This document shows, one piece after another, positions 1-12,030 of a stretch of DNA of 64,000 nucleotides. Position 1 is the stretch's first letter, and each line of letters begins with the position of its first letter. The notes under the pieces were generated by a model. It was given only the letters and a program-made list of their open reading frames with translations, was not told the DNA's origin and made no database searches. The stretch lies in NCBI GenBank assembly GCA_023014335.1, contig JAECYW010000003.1, forward strand, positions 2,108,001 through 2,172,000, written 5' to 3'. This DNA comes from Galerina marginata. Taxonomy: Eukaryota > Basidiomycota > Agaricomycetes > Agaricales > Galerinaceae. Both the position numbers and the translations under genes were made by a program.

Positions 1-2178
1 AAGGCTTCTTTACCCTCAGAACGGAAACAGGTTAGGGACATAAGTTTAAACCTCGAACAACGAGATCTGAACTCTCCGTAGTCCAGAACCCTTCTTTTTC
101 TAGAAGATCACATATCAAGGAGAATTTTCCATGCTTCATGACTTCGAAATTGTCTATGTATTTTCCAAACCTGCTCTTGGTTAAAAAATAAGCAAGCTTC
201 TTAGATTGACATTATGCCTATCCAAAGTTGGAAGCATTCAAGACAACTCCGATGCGTATATATGTCTGTCGATGCAATTGTCGTCCTAAATATGAAGACG
301 GGAGGTTTCCGAAACTTAGCGCTTCCATTTACCAACACTGTGGTGCCAATTTTCCGGGTCGTTGCAAATGGACAGTGTGTTGTTTGACGTTTGCCTTCAG
401 ATTTTGCAGGCGCATGTCCCACTAATAAATTAGGAAGTTCGGGAAATTTTCTAACAACTTGCCGGCAGATTTTGACTCCCGTCAAGATGGGTCTGGTGAA
501 AATCAAAATCAAACACTCACAGCAATTTCTAAGTTGAGAAATCTATGCTTGTAAATAGACTTTCCCATGTTAAAGTTCCATACTGGGGCCAGCGCAAGGA
601 AGCTAGTTGAACGTATCTGAGCCTGTGGACGGAGGTCGAACTGGTTCATTCATGTTGTACACCTCGACGATCTCAAGGTATTCGATATTCGAATCCAAGC
701 ATGCAACCTTTTTGCAATTCTGATTAAATCTATTAATGAGGCGGGATTTATACTCACGAACTGAGGCATGGCAGGCTGTAGAAATGCATCTCACCCCTGT
801 TGTTCTGGCATAGTCCTTGGCATAAACCCAGAGGAACTTAAATATCTTCATTATCAAATGTGAAGAGACTTGCTGACCAGATGTGGTGAGTTGTAGTGCC
901 CGCTCGCGATAACGTCAAAATCAAGACCGAGATAGGTAGGCTGACGGAAAAAGACCTAGCTCAAGGGTTGTGACGGCACTTCAAGGAACTCAGCATGGGA
1001 ATAACCAAAAAAAAAGAAGCAACTTAGAAGAGTTGACGTGGGCGACGTACTCCCAGGCTCGATCTATGACTTTGATCTGAACATTCAAATCAGTATATTT
1101 TTATCAGCAAGAACCAGCATACATCACACGTACATACGTGGATTTATGGTATTTCTCCCAGTCAGATTAATCCTGACGCCGACGTGAGGTTTGAAACTTC
1201 TCTACCACTTCTTCTTGGGGACTCCAGCTCATTATATGACATATTACCCGAGGCTAGAGGAACACTTGTGTATGTTTTGACACGAGACATGAGAAAATGA
1301 AATCCTATATTTATTCACTCCGTGGCCTCTGAAGCCGAACTCGCCGTTTCACCCTTTTTTTTGTTATTTGGAAGAAAACTACACTGTGTTTAGGACTTTG
1401 AATGTTAGGATATCACTGGATTTCTTTTGAATGCTCAGGATGTTTTGGAGCTCATTTTGTGCCTAAGTGGAACGACCGGACCGGCACGGACCGATGAAGA
1501 ATTAAGCGCCCGCAATACCTTCTGCCGAACGAGCCTCCTCCAAGTCTTATTCGGCTCCCTGAACCTGATTATTTACTGTTTGACCTTATCTGTCAGCACT
1601 TTTTTCATCTCAGAAATTGCTCAAATCTTGAATCCCTGATTCGGAACAATGCACCGGCTCCAGATCCAATAAGTTTGTCGCTCTCCAAGTAGCAGGTACG
1701 CCGCGTTCCGCGTTCTTGTCAAATTGTTCCAAGTTCCAACTAATTAGCCGATACTAACATCACTGGTTTAATGATGGCCTTTCGCAATGACAGTAACGCT
1801 GCAGGACGACTCACCGACAAAGCTGCCAATGAGCTCGGGTATCTGTGGTCCGTAACCCTTTTTTTTGCTTGGCGCAAGGAGTAAGGGAATTAACTGGGTG
1901 TAGGTCAGAGAAACAGCGCCGACATAACCAAGTGAGGCCCAAGTAAGGCACTCGTTAAGATGGAGGCAATGATTAAGATGCTAAAGTATTAGGAGGGAGG
2001 ACAGCTTGGAATATAGGTCTGGTTTGAATAGTTCCCTGTCATTACTCCGTCATGTTATCATCTGTAAATGCAGGCCTGCTCAGTCCCAGAATCTGTTCGT
2101 ATTTTCGACAACCGCAAAATCCGTTGCTATATATTGGCTATTGAAATACAAAGATTGGATAAATTGTGACCCTGACAC
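1..2178. other. Gene-poor left flank, no gene recognised
   Basis: No open frame here shows a recognisable domain, and none can be extended by plausible splicing. The longest minus-strand frames (201-512 and 603-857) have low-complexity composition and no familiar motif. The region has AT-rich stretches and short homopolymers, such as T runs near 1357 and 1860, as expected of intergenic fungal DNA. The part nearest 2178 probably contains the 3' UTR of the homocysteine synthase gene. Confidence 0.5.
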
Positions 2179-4213
<2,035 letters not shown>

Positions 4214-5867
4214 GGGATGCGTGATGTGCGATGAAGGGGACTCGAGGCTCTATATGTATAATTTTTCACCAGCGATTGTTCTTTCTGAAAGTTTGACGGA
4301 AATGAGTTTCCGGGTGCGGAGGAAGCGCACTCATCATCAAGACAGATGCTCTATCGTCAGGATTTGAACAGGTACTGTGTGAGGTGAAGATACAGATGAC
4401 TCGACGTCTGTGTCACAAGCCAGCTCAAGGCACACGATCGATTAGGCATTTAGTGTGGGAATGAGATAATCTACTATAATCTATGGACAGATGTAAGTAT
4501 ATGTATAAGTGTGAAAACTGGTAGACTCACCTCCTTCGCGGCTTCGCCTGCTGCATACATTCGTGGTTTGGACATCTCCCAATTGGGCAATCTTTGCACG
4601 CGAAGTGCGCTCTAAGTTGTGGTCAATCATTCCTGGATAAATGTCGGAGTGTGACCCATTAGATCTTGGTGCACTAACCAAACTTCTATTTCAGCTATCG
4701 ACATGCCAACTCCTCGGATGTCTCACAATGTTCACGGAGCTTCCTCTACCACGCCGACGGCGCAGTTCATCTCTCCGAATATCGTGTTCAAAAACAAGCA
4801 TTCTGATGGCGTTCACCTGATGGAAGGTGAATCTGAAGATAGGCAGTTTTTCTGTTTGTCTTTTAGATCTGGACAAAAATAGCTTCATCAGTCGCACACC
4901 AGGAGCAGATAACATATGTACCAATTTCCATGGCAAGAAAAGACAGTCCGCAGTGATTCAAAGAGGCTCTGCAGCCGAAAATAGGTGGCCGGATCACTGG
5001 CAACCGAAACCCGGCACTGCTCGGCTCTCTTCGTGAATGTCGTGGTCGTGAAATGTCGGAACGCTTTCGTTCTAAATGTTTTGGGCAGACAGGTATATTC
5101 TGCAGGCACTCGTTCAACTCTGAAAAAATAGTGCTGAGTTTCATGATCCTATGAGGCCGTCTCTTGATCTGAATGGAATTGAACAATGAAGATAATCTGA
5201 ATTATGCCCAACTCACTCTAGCCTTGATCACAGACGTTTTGGAGGCATCGAAGCAGGCACAGAGATTGGATGGGCCACCGCCTCCGCGGCATTTAATCTG
5301 AACCAGGATTGAATTCAGCTGTGGCGTAGTAAATGTCGAGTGTCATCTTGCTTGATTATATTCTTTTGGTGAGCCAAAGGAAAGGTCGAGAGTGTACCTA
5401 TACCGTAAGCTTGCCAAGTACCTGCCGGTGCCGTCGCGCCTCTGCGTTTTCACGCTGACTGAGCACTCGTTTACACTGTCAGTTGACGTATTGCTGCATC
5501 CTTCATGCCCAGTTGAGGAATAGGTCTAGGGACAAACAATTTTGTTGTGAGAGATAGATTCAAGTAATATAACCATACTTGTTTTGAAAACCTACCACAA
5601 CGGCTATAGTCCGTCAGGGATGAAGCATGAAGGAGCGTAAAATGTGGTGGTTGAGCGTGTGCGCGAAGCCGATCATGTTCAGCAGACGACGGGGGTCAAG
5701 TGAGCCACTGGTAGCCCTCAATGAAGGTGTTCGTGTGGGCGATGGCTAGTTTTGTTGTTGTGGTGCACTGGCTGCTGGTGGACGACGATGGCGATGAGCT
5801 TGAGAAAGGTGTAGTCACAAGGTAAAAATAGTGACGGACCCGCAACTGAGATATCTTCCCGACCACG
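4214..5867. other. Intergenic region between two divergent genes
   Basis: This 1.65-kb stretch separates the homocysteine synthase start (minus strand) from the CIA1 start (plus strand), so it should hold both promoters. Minus-strand frames at 4691-4936 and 4863-5186 have no recognisable domain and no convincing splice partners. I call no gene here, although a small unrecognised minus-strand gene around 4700-5190 cannot be excluded. Confidence 0.4.
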
Positions 5868-7066
5868 ATGGACGTGGATCTAGTGTACAAGCTCGTCGCC
5901 GTTGCTGATCTACCAGGCATCCGTGCTCTTTTTATCACCTTGTGCTGTCACTAAATCCTGTGTGCATGCAGGACACGAAGATCGCGCCTGGCACGTCGCA
6001 TGGAACCCCACTCAGCCCCTTATTGCTTCATGTTCAGCAGATAAGACCGTTCGTCTTTACTCTTACTCACCTACAACCTCCGACTCGTCCGGGCTCACTT
6101 TCCGCCCTGTCACGAGCATCCCCACCGGCCACTCCAAAACAGTACGAGCTGTGGCATGGGCGCCGTCAGGCAAGACACTCGCCACTGCATCTTTCGATTC
6201 CAATATTGGCATATGGGAGACGGATGGTGATGACGACGGAGATGGAGGTGGCGGGACGGATGAGTGGGAGTGTATAAGCACGCTGGAAGGCCACGAAACC
6301 GAATGCAAGAGCGTCGCCTACTCGCCCTCTGGCACACTTCTGGCTAGCTGTAGTCGAGACAAAACTGTGTGGATATGGGAAGGTCTGTAACTTATCCACC
6401 CTTTCCAATTTAATCCCTATAAAGCCCCTTCTAGTTCACCCAGAAGGCGACTTTGAAACCATCTCCGTCCTCATGGAACACACCCAAGACGTCAAGCACG
6501 TTTCCTGGCACCCCACCGAAGAGATCCTCGCCTCCGCCTCCTACGACGACACCATCAAGCTCTACATCGAGGACCCCTCCGACGATTGGTACGCCTTCGC
6601 CACCCTCACGGGGCACGCCTCCACCGTCTGGTCCCTCGCGTGGTCGCCGACCGGCAGCTATCTGGCGTCGGCGAGCGACGATCGGACAGTGCGCGTGTGG
6701 AAGCGTATCGCGAAGCACAAGTGGGAGTGCGTGCTTGTGCTCGGCGGGCATGAGCGAAGTGTGTATAGTGTAAGCTGGGGGAAAGCACCAAAGGCCCGTA
6801 GGACGAGCGGGAAAGGCGTGGCTGACCTGGGGTGGCTGGCAAGCGCAGGGGGCGACGGGACGGTGCTCATATGGGAGCTCCAGGAGCCTGAGAGCAGCAA
6901 CCCCGTCACCCCACCTCTACATAAGCTCATCGCTTCGCTCCCCGCCGCACACGGCGTACATGATGTCAATTCCGCCGTCTGGTGCCCGCGCGCCGGCTTC
7001 GAGGACCTGTTGGCCACGACTGGGGATGATGGGCATACGCGGGTCTGGAGGGTTGTGCCTAGCTAA
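5868..7066 (+). CDS. CIA1: Cytosolic iron-sulfur assembly protein CIA1 (WD40)
   Basis: Seven-bladed WD40 propeller of the cytosolic Fe-S targeting complex, which delivers clusters to apoproteins in cytosol and nucleus. Three exons: 5868-5922, 5972-6382 and 6435-7066, total 1098 nt (365 residues), the usual CIA1 size. The start [12 protein letters not shown] fits the short N terminus of the family. The junctions restore [10 protein letters not shown] and WEVHPEGDF. WD repeats are clear: [72 protein letters not shown], then a last blade ending [14 protein letters not shown]. An acidic, Gly-rich insert (about residues 105-115) lies in the loop of an early blade. Donors GTGCTC and GTCTGT are acceptable but not consensus. 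Confidence 0.93.
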
Positions 7067-7346
7067 TTCGTTGCGAGGCACTAGAGTCGCTATCTTAGGT
7101 ATCTACTATCCGATCTTATTCAGAGTGCTAGTTGACTTATCAGCATAAGGATTCCTTGATATCACGCAAGTCCATATCTCTAAAGCTAATATGCTCATTC
7201 GCCAAATTTTCTCAATCTAAAACTGGTGTCGGAATTCCTGTACTCCAACCCCTGTTCTGCGATGAGCGCACTTGCGAAGGATTCGAGGCGATCAAAAGAA
7301 CACGATAAGACCTTTCTTTCTTGTGTCTTGAACAAGTAACATATGC

Positions 7347-8393
7347 TTAATGGCAATCATACACCAATGTGCGCCTACCACACACATAACAGAAACGCCT
7401 TCAACCAAAATACTGTCAGAATGCACAATGGTACCTCCCTGATAAATGGACTCACGTATGGCACCCCCGACACTGGAATTGAAATCGAGGATTCACTATC
7501 AGTTCCGAAAAGAAAAGAAAAACACTGTCGTCAACCACTCACGACCACATAATTGCACCCAGACCGCTTCTCAATCGGCATCCGACAACCTGTCGATTCG
7601 TCCTTGAAATTAAAAAACTGACAGCACGAAGGAAAGTACAAACGCACCCGGACAGTATTTCCAGCCCTTCTGCTGCATGACCCGGTCAAGTTGCTTCACC
7701 GCATCCGTGCAGCGATGCTTGGCCTTGGCCCCGACAACCTGCTCATTACAGTCCCGGCACCACTTGTGCATGCACCCCGGCCGCGGGCACACTAGCGTCT
7801 TGTTGTCGAGGTAGTCTTGTCGGTCTATGTACATGGACGTTTCGCAGCTGGGGGTACTACTTGTTGTAATCTCGTCTCCTCGATAATCTGTTCTGGAGCC
7901 TCACCTGGGACATGTTAGGGAAACGGCATGGACGTCAATTTGGAGCTGCACCAGCTTCTTAGAGACTTTCGACGGGATCTTGAGCTTCTTGATCACATCT
8001 TCTTCAAGCACTTCAATTAAATCGCATCCGATCACCAAGGCAAGACTGCTTGAGGTTGAAAGGGTACATACTGCTCGACCCGCTTGCCGGATCCGCCAGG
8101 CATCCCGGGCAAGGAATTGGGCAGCGTCGGTCGCCCACCTTCACCACGGTGTATTTGCGAAGGCACCGCCGACAAAATACATGATCGCAGCTAGGTATTT
8201 TAGATCCTTTCTGAGGCGACGAACGGAAGATAGATCTCAATGTCAATTGTTTGGACTTGGATTCGGGTTTGGATGTCAGTCGGACTTGGTCCCCGCATAT
8301 GCCGCACTCGACGGCTGGGGCACTTGGAGCAGCATTGACATCACAGGATTTAGATGACCAATTTTTTGGCTGTCTGAGAGAGAAAGTTAACAT
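7347..8393 (-). CDS. RBR (RING-IBR-RING) E3 ubiquitin ligase
   Basis: RBR ligases accept ubiquitin from an E2 onto a RING2 cysteine before passing it to substrate. RING1 begins at ECGICGDQV and continues with SCDHVFCRRC and CPIPCPGC (8310-8080). The linker EDVIKKLKIPSKVSKKLV follows at about 8000. The IBR has CPRC, CPRPGCMHKWCRDC and a final HRC (7920-7700). RING2, read across four exons, gives CPGCRMPIEKRSGCNYVVC, RGCHT and RFCYVCG, ending RRTLVYDCH at the stop 7347-7349. The Cys of SGCNY matches the catalytic position of parkin-type RING2. RING2 includes a 17-nt exon at 7456-7472. The ATG at 8393 opens the first visible exon. Because TTTCTCTCTCAG just after it could be an acceptor, an upstream first exon remains possible. 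Confidence 0.82.
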
Positions 8394-9501
8394 GGTGTCC
8401 GCGAGAAAGGGAATAATTCTCCTATCCGCTCATTTGGAACGCTTGATTCAAAGTCCGGTGTCTCGTTTCTAAAATCTGTCTTTTGACTGTCACACCTGGT
8501 GATTAAGCTAATTTGAAACACGTCTTCAACCAACGCTACGGATAGGGGACAATCACGCGCAGAAATACCTCAGAGCGCTTGCCGACCTCAGGCGCTAAAT
8601 CCATCGGCCGTAATACTCCCAAACAAAACAATACATGTCCATTTTTGTCTCACTTACCATTTTAGATCACAACCACCTCAAATTCGAGCCAGTTCTGGTC
8701 AGGATGATGATTCTGAAGAACAGCTTGGCCACTGATAAAGGCACGCAGAGTCAGCCCAGATTGTATCCACACGGCCAACCCGTCGACAGTTAAGCGCCCG
8801 TGAGCCGCCTTGGCAAAAAATTCACAGTTTTTGAGTCAGGATTAGTGGGTCCATTTCGCCAAAGTCCAGGGACGATACAATCAGCAAATATTTATCCCGA
8901 ATTGTGAGCTAGTTAAGGTTGGTTAACCTGACGCTGCCACTCCAACAGCGTAAGGGTGGTACGTGAGTCACGAGCAGACTTGTGTTATGACAAGTACTTA
9001 TAAAAGGTCGTCCTGGAAGCCAGGGCGATACTCTATCTAAGGAACGCTAGTGCCGGAAACGCGTCGTGGACACGTTCTTACCGTAGACTGAATCTGAATC
9101 TGGATCAAACGGCTAGATAGACTTGCCAGGTCGGCGAAAACGAGCCCTCCCTCTAAGTGATTGTGGGCCAACTACAAGAGCTTTGGTCCTTCAATCCCAG
9201 AGCATCTGTAGGTTCTGTACAAATTTGCTTTGTTCGATCAATGAAAAATCTCGTGATGGCCTGGTCGGAACCAAGGCGTTACTGATGAGTATAATCCCTT
9301 CGCGTGAGTTACATTGACCCCGTAAAAATCAATTACCTTATAGAGGGCGATTTCTATATGAAGAACCGGAGATACTCCGCAGCAATGGCCTCGAATATTC
9401 ATAGTTTTTGGATGGGTGAGGAATACATATTTAAAGGGCGAAAAGGGTTTCTTGTACATGAGGTCATTCACAATTAAACTAGTACCTCGAATTTGAACCA
9501 A
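8394..9501. other. Intergenic region, no gene recognised
   Basis: No conserved domain is visible on either strand. A TATA-like sequence (CTTATAAAAGG, about 8997-9007) lies on the plus strand. It is followed only by a 64-codon frame (9123-9317) of no recognisable kind. The minus-strand frame at 9238-9501 lies just past the terpene synthase stop and shows no motif. Confidence 0.4.
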
Positions 9502-10606
9502 CTAGAAACCAAGCTCGTTGAGGCGGAAACGCGATTGAGTGAGGTGTAACGTCCTATAAGCGGAAGATAGTTAACCAGTTGAAGGGGAAAAACTGAAGTA
9601 CATACAAGTAACCGTCAACGAAGCGCTTCCATGCAGTGGCCCCATCCGTAAATTGCAATATTTTCATGATTCTAGCATGCGCAGCTGAAGATTCTTTAGC
9701 GACATCGCGGAGGGTGTCTTGGATGGATTTTCGAGTAATCCGTGCCCTAATGTGTACGTAGTTGTTTGTCTCTCCGGCAAGTTGCTCCTTATGAAACCTA
9801 GTGAAGCAAAATAAGCTTGGTCGTGTGCGGGAGAAGGAAATATGCACGAGAGTAGGTCATTGACAACATTTATGAAAAAGCACATGTCTCCCATTGCTTG
9901 AATGTACGCCGACACATCAGAGTTGCTGTCCTTTGGATATATCATGAACGCGTAGGCGGCCGCAACGCCCGTCTTATTGCGCAGGTAGTATGGCCACGAC
10001 TCGGCGGTATCCAGGAGTTTCATGTCACGGATAGTTGGCCGTTCCTCCAATGCACACCCATTGAAGTACTCCATGGCCGACAGGATGATACAATTAGCCG
10101 GAATTGAGTCCCAAAAACGGTACGTATCGGTGAGATTATCGCGAAAACTTTGCAATATGGGTTCTTCGAATGTATCGTTTACGAGAACACGCCGCTGGAA
10201 TGTTTCAATAGTCGACGGGTATTGGTGACAAAGGTCATCAAAATAGAACATATACCTAGACGCCGTCAGTCAAGTGCGATCTGGACATAGAAGTTAAAAT
10301 TACCAGGTAAAACGCGCAATTTGAAGTTGAACCTCGGCCGAGTGGGCAGGATAACAAAGCTGTCGATCTCACCTATGAGTTTAGCCTTGGCGCGTTCAAA
10401 GGAGTCACGGACCTTCGCCACGGCGGAGGCTTCTCGACAGATTCTCTCGAACCATACAGCATTATTGCCGTCATAGGCCATAAAATCTGAACTTAGTGAT
10501 TGGTTAATAGCCTCGTCTACATCTGGCGGGGAGTCGGGGGGCCAATAATTCATATCCTCGAGGAAAGTCTTGATAATTTCTATGACCAAGGAAGGAGATT
10601 GGTTCT

Positions 10607-10842
10607 CCTCTACGACCTTTTTTTTTTTTTTTTTTTTTTTTAATTCCACGAACTTCCCCTTTGTGGCTGAGCCATATGGTGGGGTATGTACAGTACGGTG
10701 CTCTAAATAGTTGTCTAGTTATCTACTGGTGGCTCATAAGCACTCTATCTGGATCAGCAGCTTGGGTCTCACGGAATGCGACCCCAAGCGGTAGGCTCGC
10801 CCCCTTTGCACCTTGCGGTGCATTGGGAACCTCTACGACCTT
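10607..10842. repeat. 13-bp target-site duplication of the retroposon
   Basis: CCTCTACGACCTT occurs at 10607-10619 and again at 10830-10842, immediately outside the poly(T) end and the opposite end of the retroposon. It encodes part of KVVE in the terpene synthase on the minus strand. The two copies are identical, which argues for a recent insertion. Confidence 0.88.
10620..10829 (-). mobile_element. Poly(A)-tailed retroposon (SINE-like)
   Basis: On the minus strand the element starts TCCCAATGCACCGCAAGG, has a body of about 188 bp and ends in a run of 22 A (T run 10620-10641 on the plus strand). A perfect 13-bp direct repeat flanks it. Removing the element plus one repeat restores the terpene synthase frame exactly. 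Poly(A) tail, target-site duplication and absence of coding capacity define a non-autonomous element moved by a LINE-type reverse transcriptase. The 5' half folds well: TGCACC-GCAA-GGTGCA is a perfect GNRA hairpin, and GCTTGGGGTC pairs with GACCCAAGC with one bulge. GGTCGCATTCC weakly resembles a Pol III B box. I do not recognise the parent RNA. Confidence 0.85.
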
Positions 10843-10914
10843 GGGTATTGGCCACAATGAAGACGGTAGGAAGAAGGAGGATAAATTGCTGATGATAGAT
10901 TTCACCACGTCCAT

Positions 10915-12030
10915 TACGGCCAAATAGCTAGAGATTATAATTTAAAACATACATATTGTACAGTGAATTTATACCGCGCTCATTATAAATAGATCGATTC
11001 AACCGCAACCCTTGAAAAAGCTTCTTGGTCACGGAAGCCACCGATTTCGAATGCGACTCGGAAATCTTGCATATGTTGCATTCTGTAATTCTGGTCGGTG
11101 CCTTTTCCGAGTTCCTGGTGTCTGCTTGTTGCCGGAGTACTTCCTAAGTCGATTTATTTGTCCTAAACGACACCAACAATGCAGACCCGAGAAAACCATA
11201 TAGATGGTTATGCCATAATCACGGGAACTCTTTATCGACGCCACCATTATCTTCCATAGACCCGGAGAACTTCACCAAGGAAAATAACAACTATAATGGC
11301 CCCCCATTTGATATATTTGGGTAGTCCACGGTACTGCTTTTTGTTCATTTTGTGTTATTTTCTCTCCATTTTTCTCAAAATGAAGTGATAAATTACGTTA
11401 AAAAGGCAAGGGGTGACTGAAAACTTAATTCTTGAAACCAACCGTCGTGGAAAACGCGAAATAGCAAGTCAACAGCAAGTTTTATAGTAAGTTTTTTGCC
11501 TACTGCTTCAAAGTGGTCCAGGTAAAACTGGAGGAGGAGGAGGAGGAGGAGTAGTTCATGAAACTGACGCGGTCCCTTACAGGAGATTTTTTTGTTTCGG
11601 TCACCCCTTGCAAAAAGAACCTAAAAGGTGAATATGCACAAGAACAGCCAATTACAATAGTGAGAGTTCCATTGACAGTGTGTTTCGTTATCTGGCACGC
11701 AGAAACAAGCCTAACCTCTGAAGGCATGTCAATAATACAGGATTACATCCCGACGATGCCCAGTTGACTGTTGACATGCTTCAAGTTACAGGGTCCTGTA
11801 TACCCCGACTTCATTCAAAAGCATGAACATATACATTCGATTGCCGCCAAGCACCTGAAAGAGTACACTTGTTCATGTGGCTACTCACATGCGCCGTAGT
11901 GGTCCGTGGCAGCCACAATTGCGATTGAAGGTAGATGGTTCTTTACGGAGCAAAATAAATTCAGAGTTTCAGTATTACTCTATCTTATCGGACATTCATT
12001 ATCCACATAGGAACTTGGATTGGTTAATAC
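10915..12030. other. Intergenic region between terpene synthase and P450
   Basis: AT-rich sequence just above 10915 (TATAAATT-type motifs on the minus strand around 10965-10990) is a candidate terpene synthase promoter. A (GGA)n tract lies at 11531-11551. No frame has a recognisable domain. The 3' UTR of the P450 should occupy the right edge. Confidence 0.4.

Larger units (their letters stand above)
9502..10914 (-). pseudogene. TRI5-type sesquiterpene synthase, exon 1 interrupted by retroposon
   Basis: Class I sesquiterpene cyclase of the trichodiene synthase family, acting on farnesyl diphosphate. The ATG at 10914 gives MDVVKSIISNLSSFF and exon 1 reads to PIPKVVE, where a 210-bp retroposon intervenes. 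The frame then resumes at ENQSPSLVIEIIKTF. A 53-nt intron with donor GTCCGT joins AVAK to LCYPAHSAEVQLQIA. Next comes the aspartate-rich motif FTWYMFYFDD. The Mg-binding NSE motif reads NDLLSFHKE after joining exons near 9850 and 9800. The end RFRLNELGF is typical and stops at 9502-9504. Apart from the insert I see no break. Reading into the insert meets a stop after about 35 codons, so a full-length product is not expected. The next in-frame ATG, in FLEDMNYW, lies before all catalytic motifs, so an N-truncated enzyme is conceivable. Confidence 0.85.

Noticed and set aside
1..2178. CRISPR arrays, bacterial operons or riboswitches in this and other gaps
   Set aside because: No regularly spaced repeats are present, and every confident gene is intron-rich and fungal, so prokaryotic features are not expected.
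5696..5938. Minus-strand Ser/Thr-rich ORF overlapping the CIA1 start
   Set aside because: Low-complexity composition and overlap with the well-supported first exon of CIA1.
7343..7552. Plus-strand 69-codon ORF opposite the RBR gene
   Set aside because: It is the shadow of the RING2 exons, which carry the conserved Cys pattern on the minus strand.
10266..10649. Minus-strand ORF beginning with a run of lysines as the terpene synthase start
   Set aside because: The lysines are the poly(A) tail of the retroposon and the first codon is GTG. The proper N terminus lies on the other side of the insertion.
10723..10923. A 66-codon minus-strand ORF that could be a separate small gene
   Set aside because: Its first 27 or so codons are the true start of the terpene synthase; the rest is read-through into the retroposon. 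The nominal first codon is TTG; the real ATG is at 10914.
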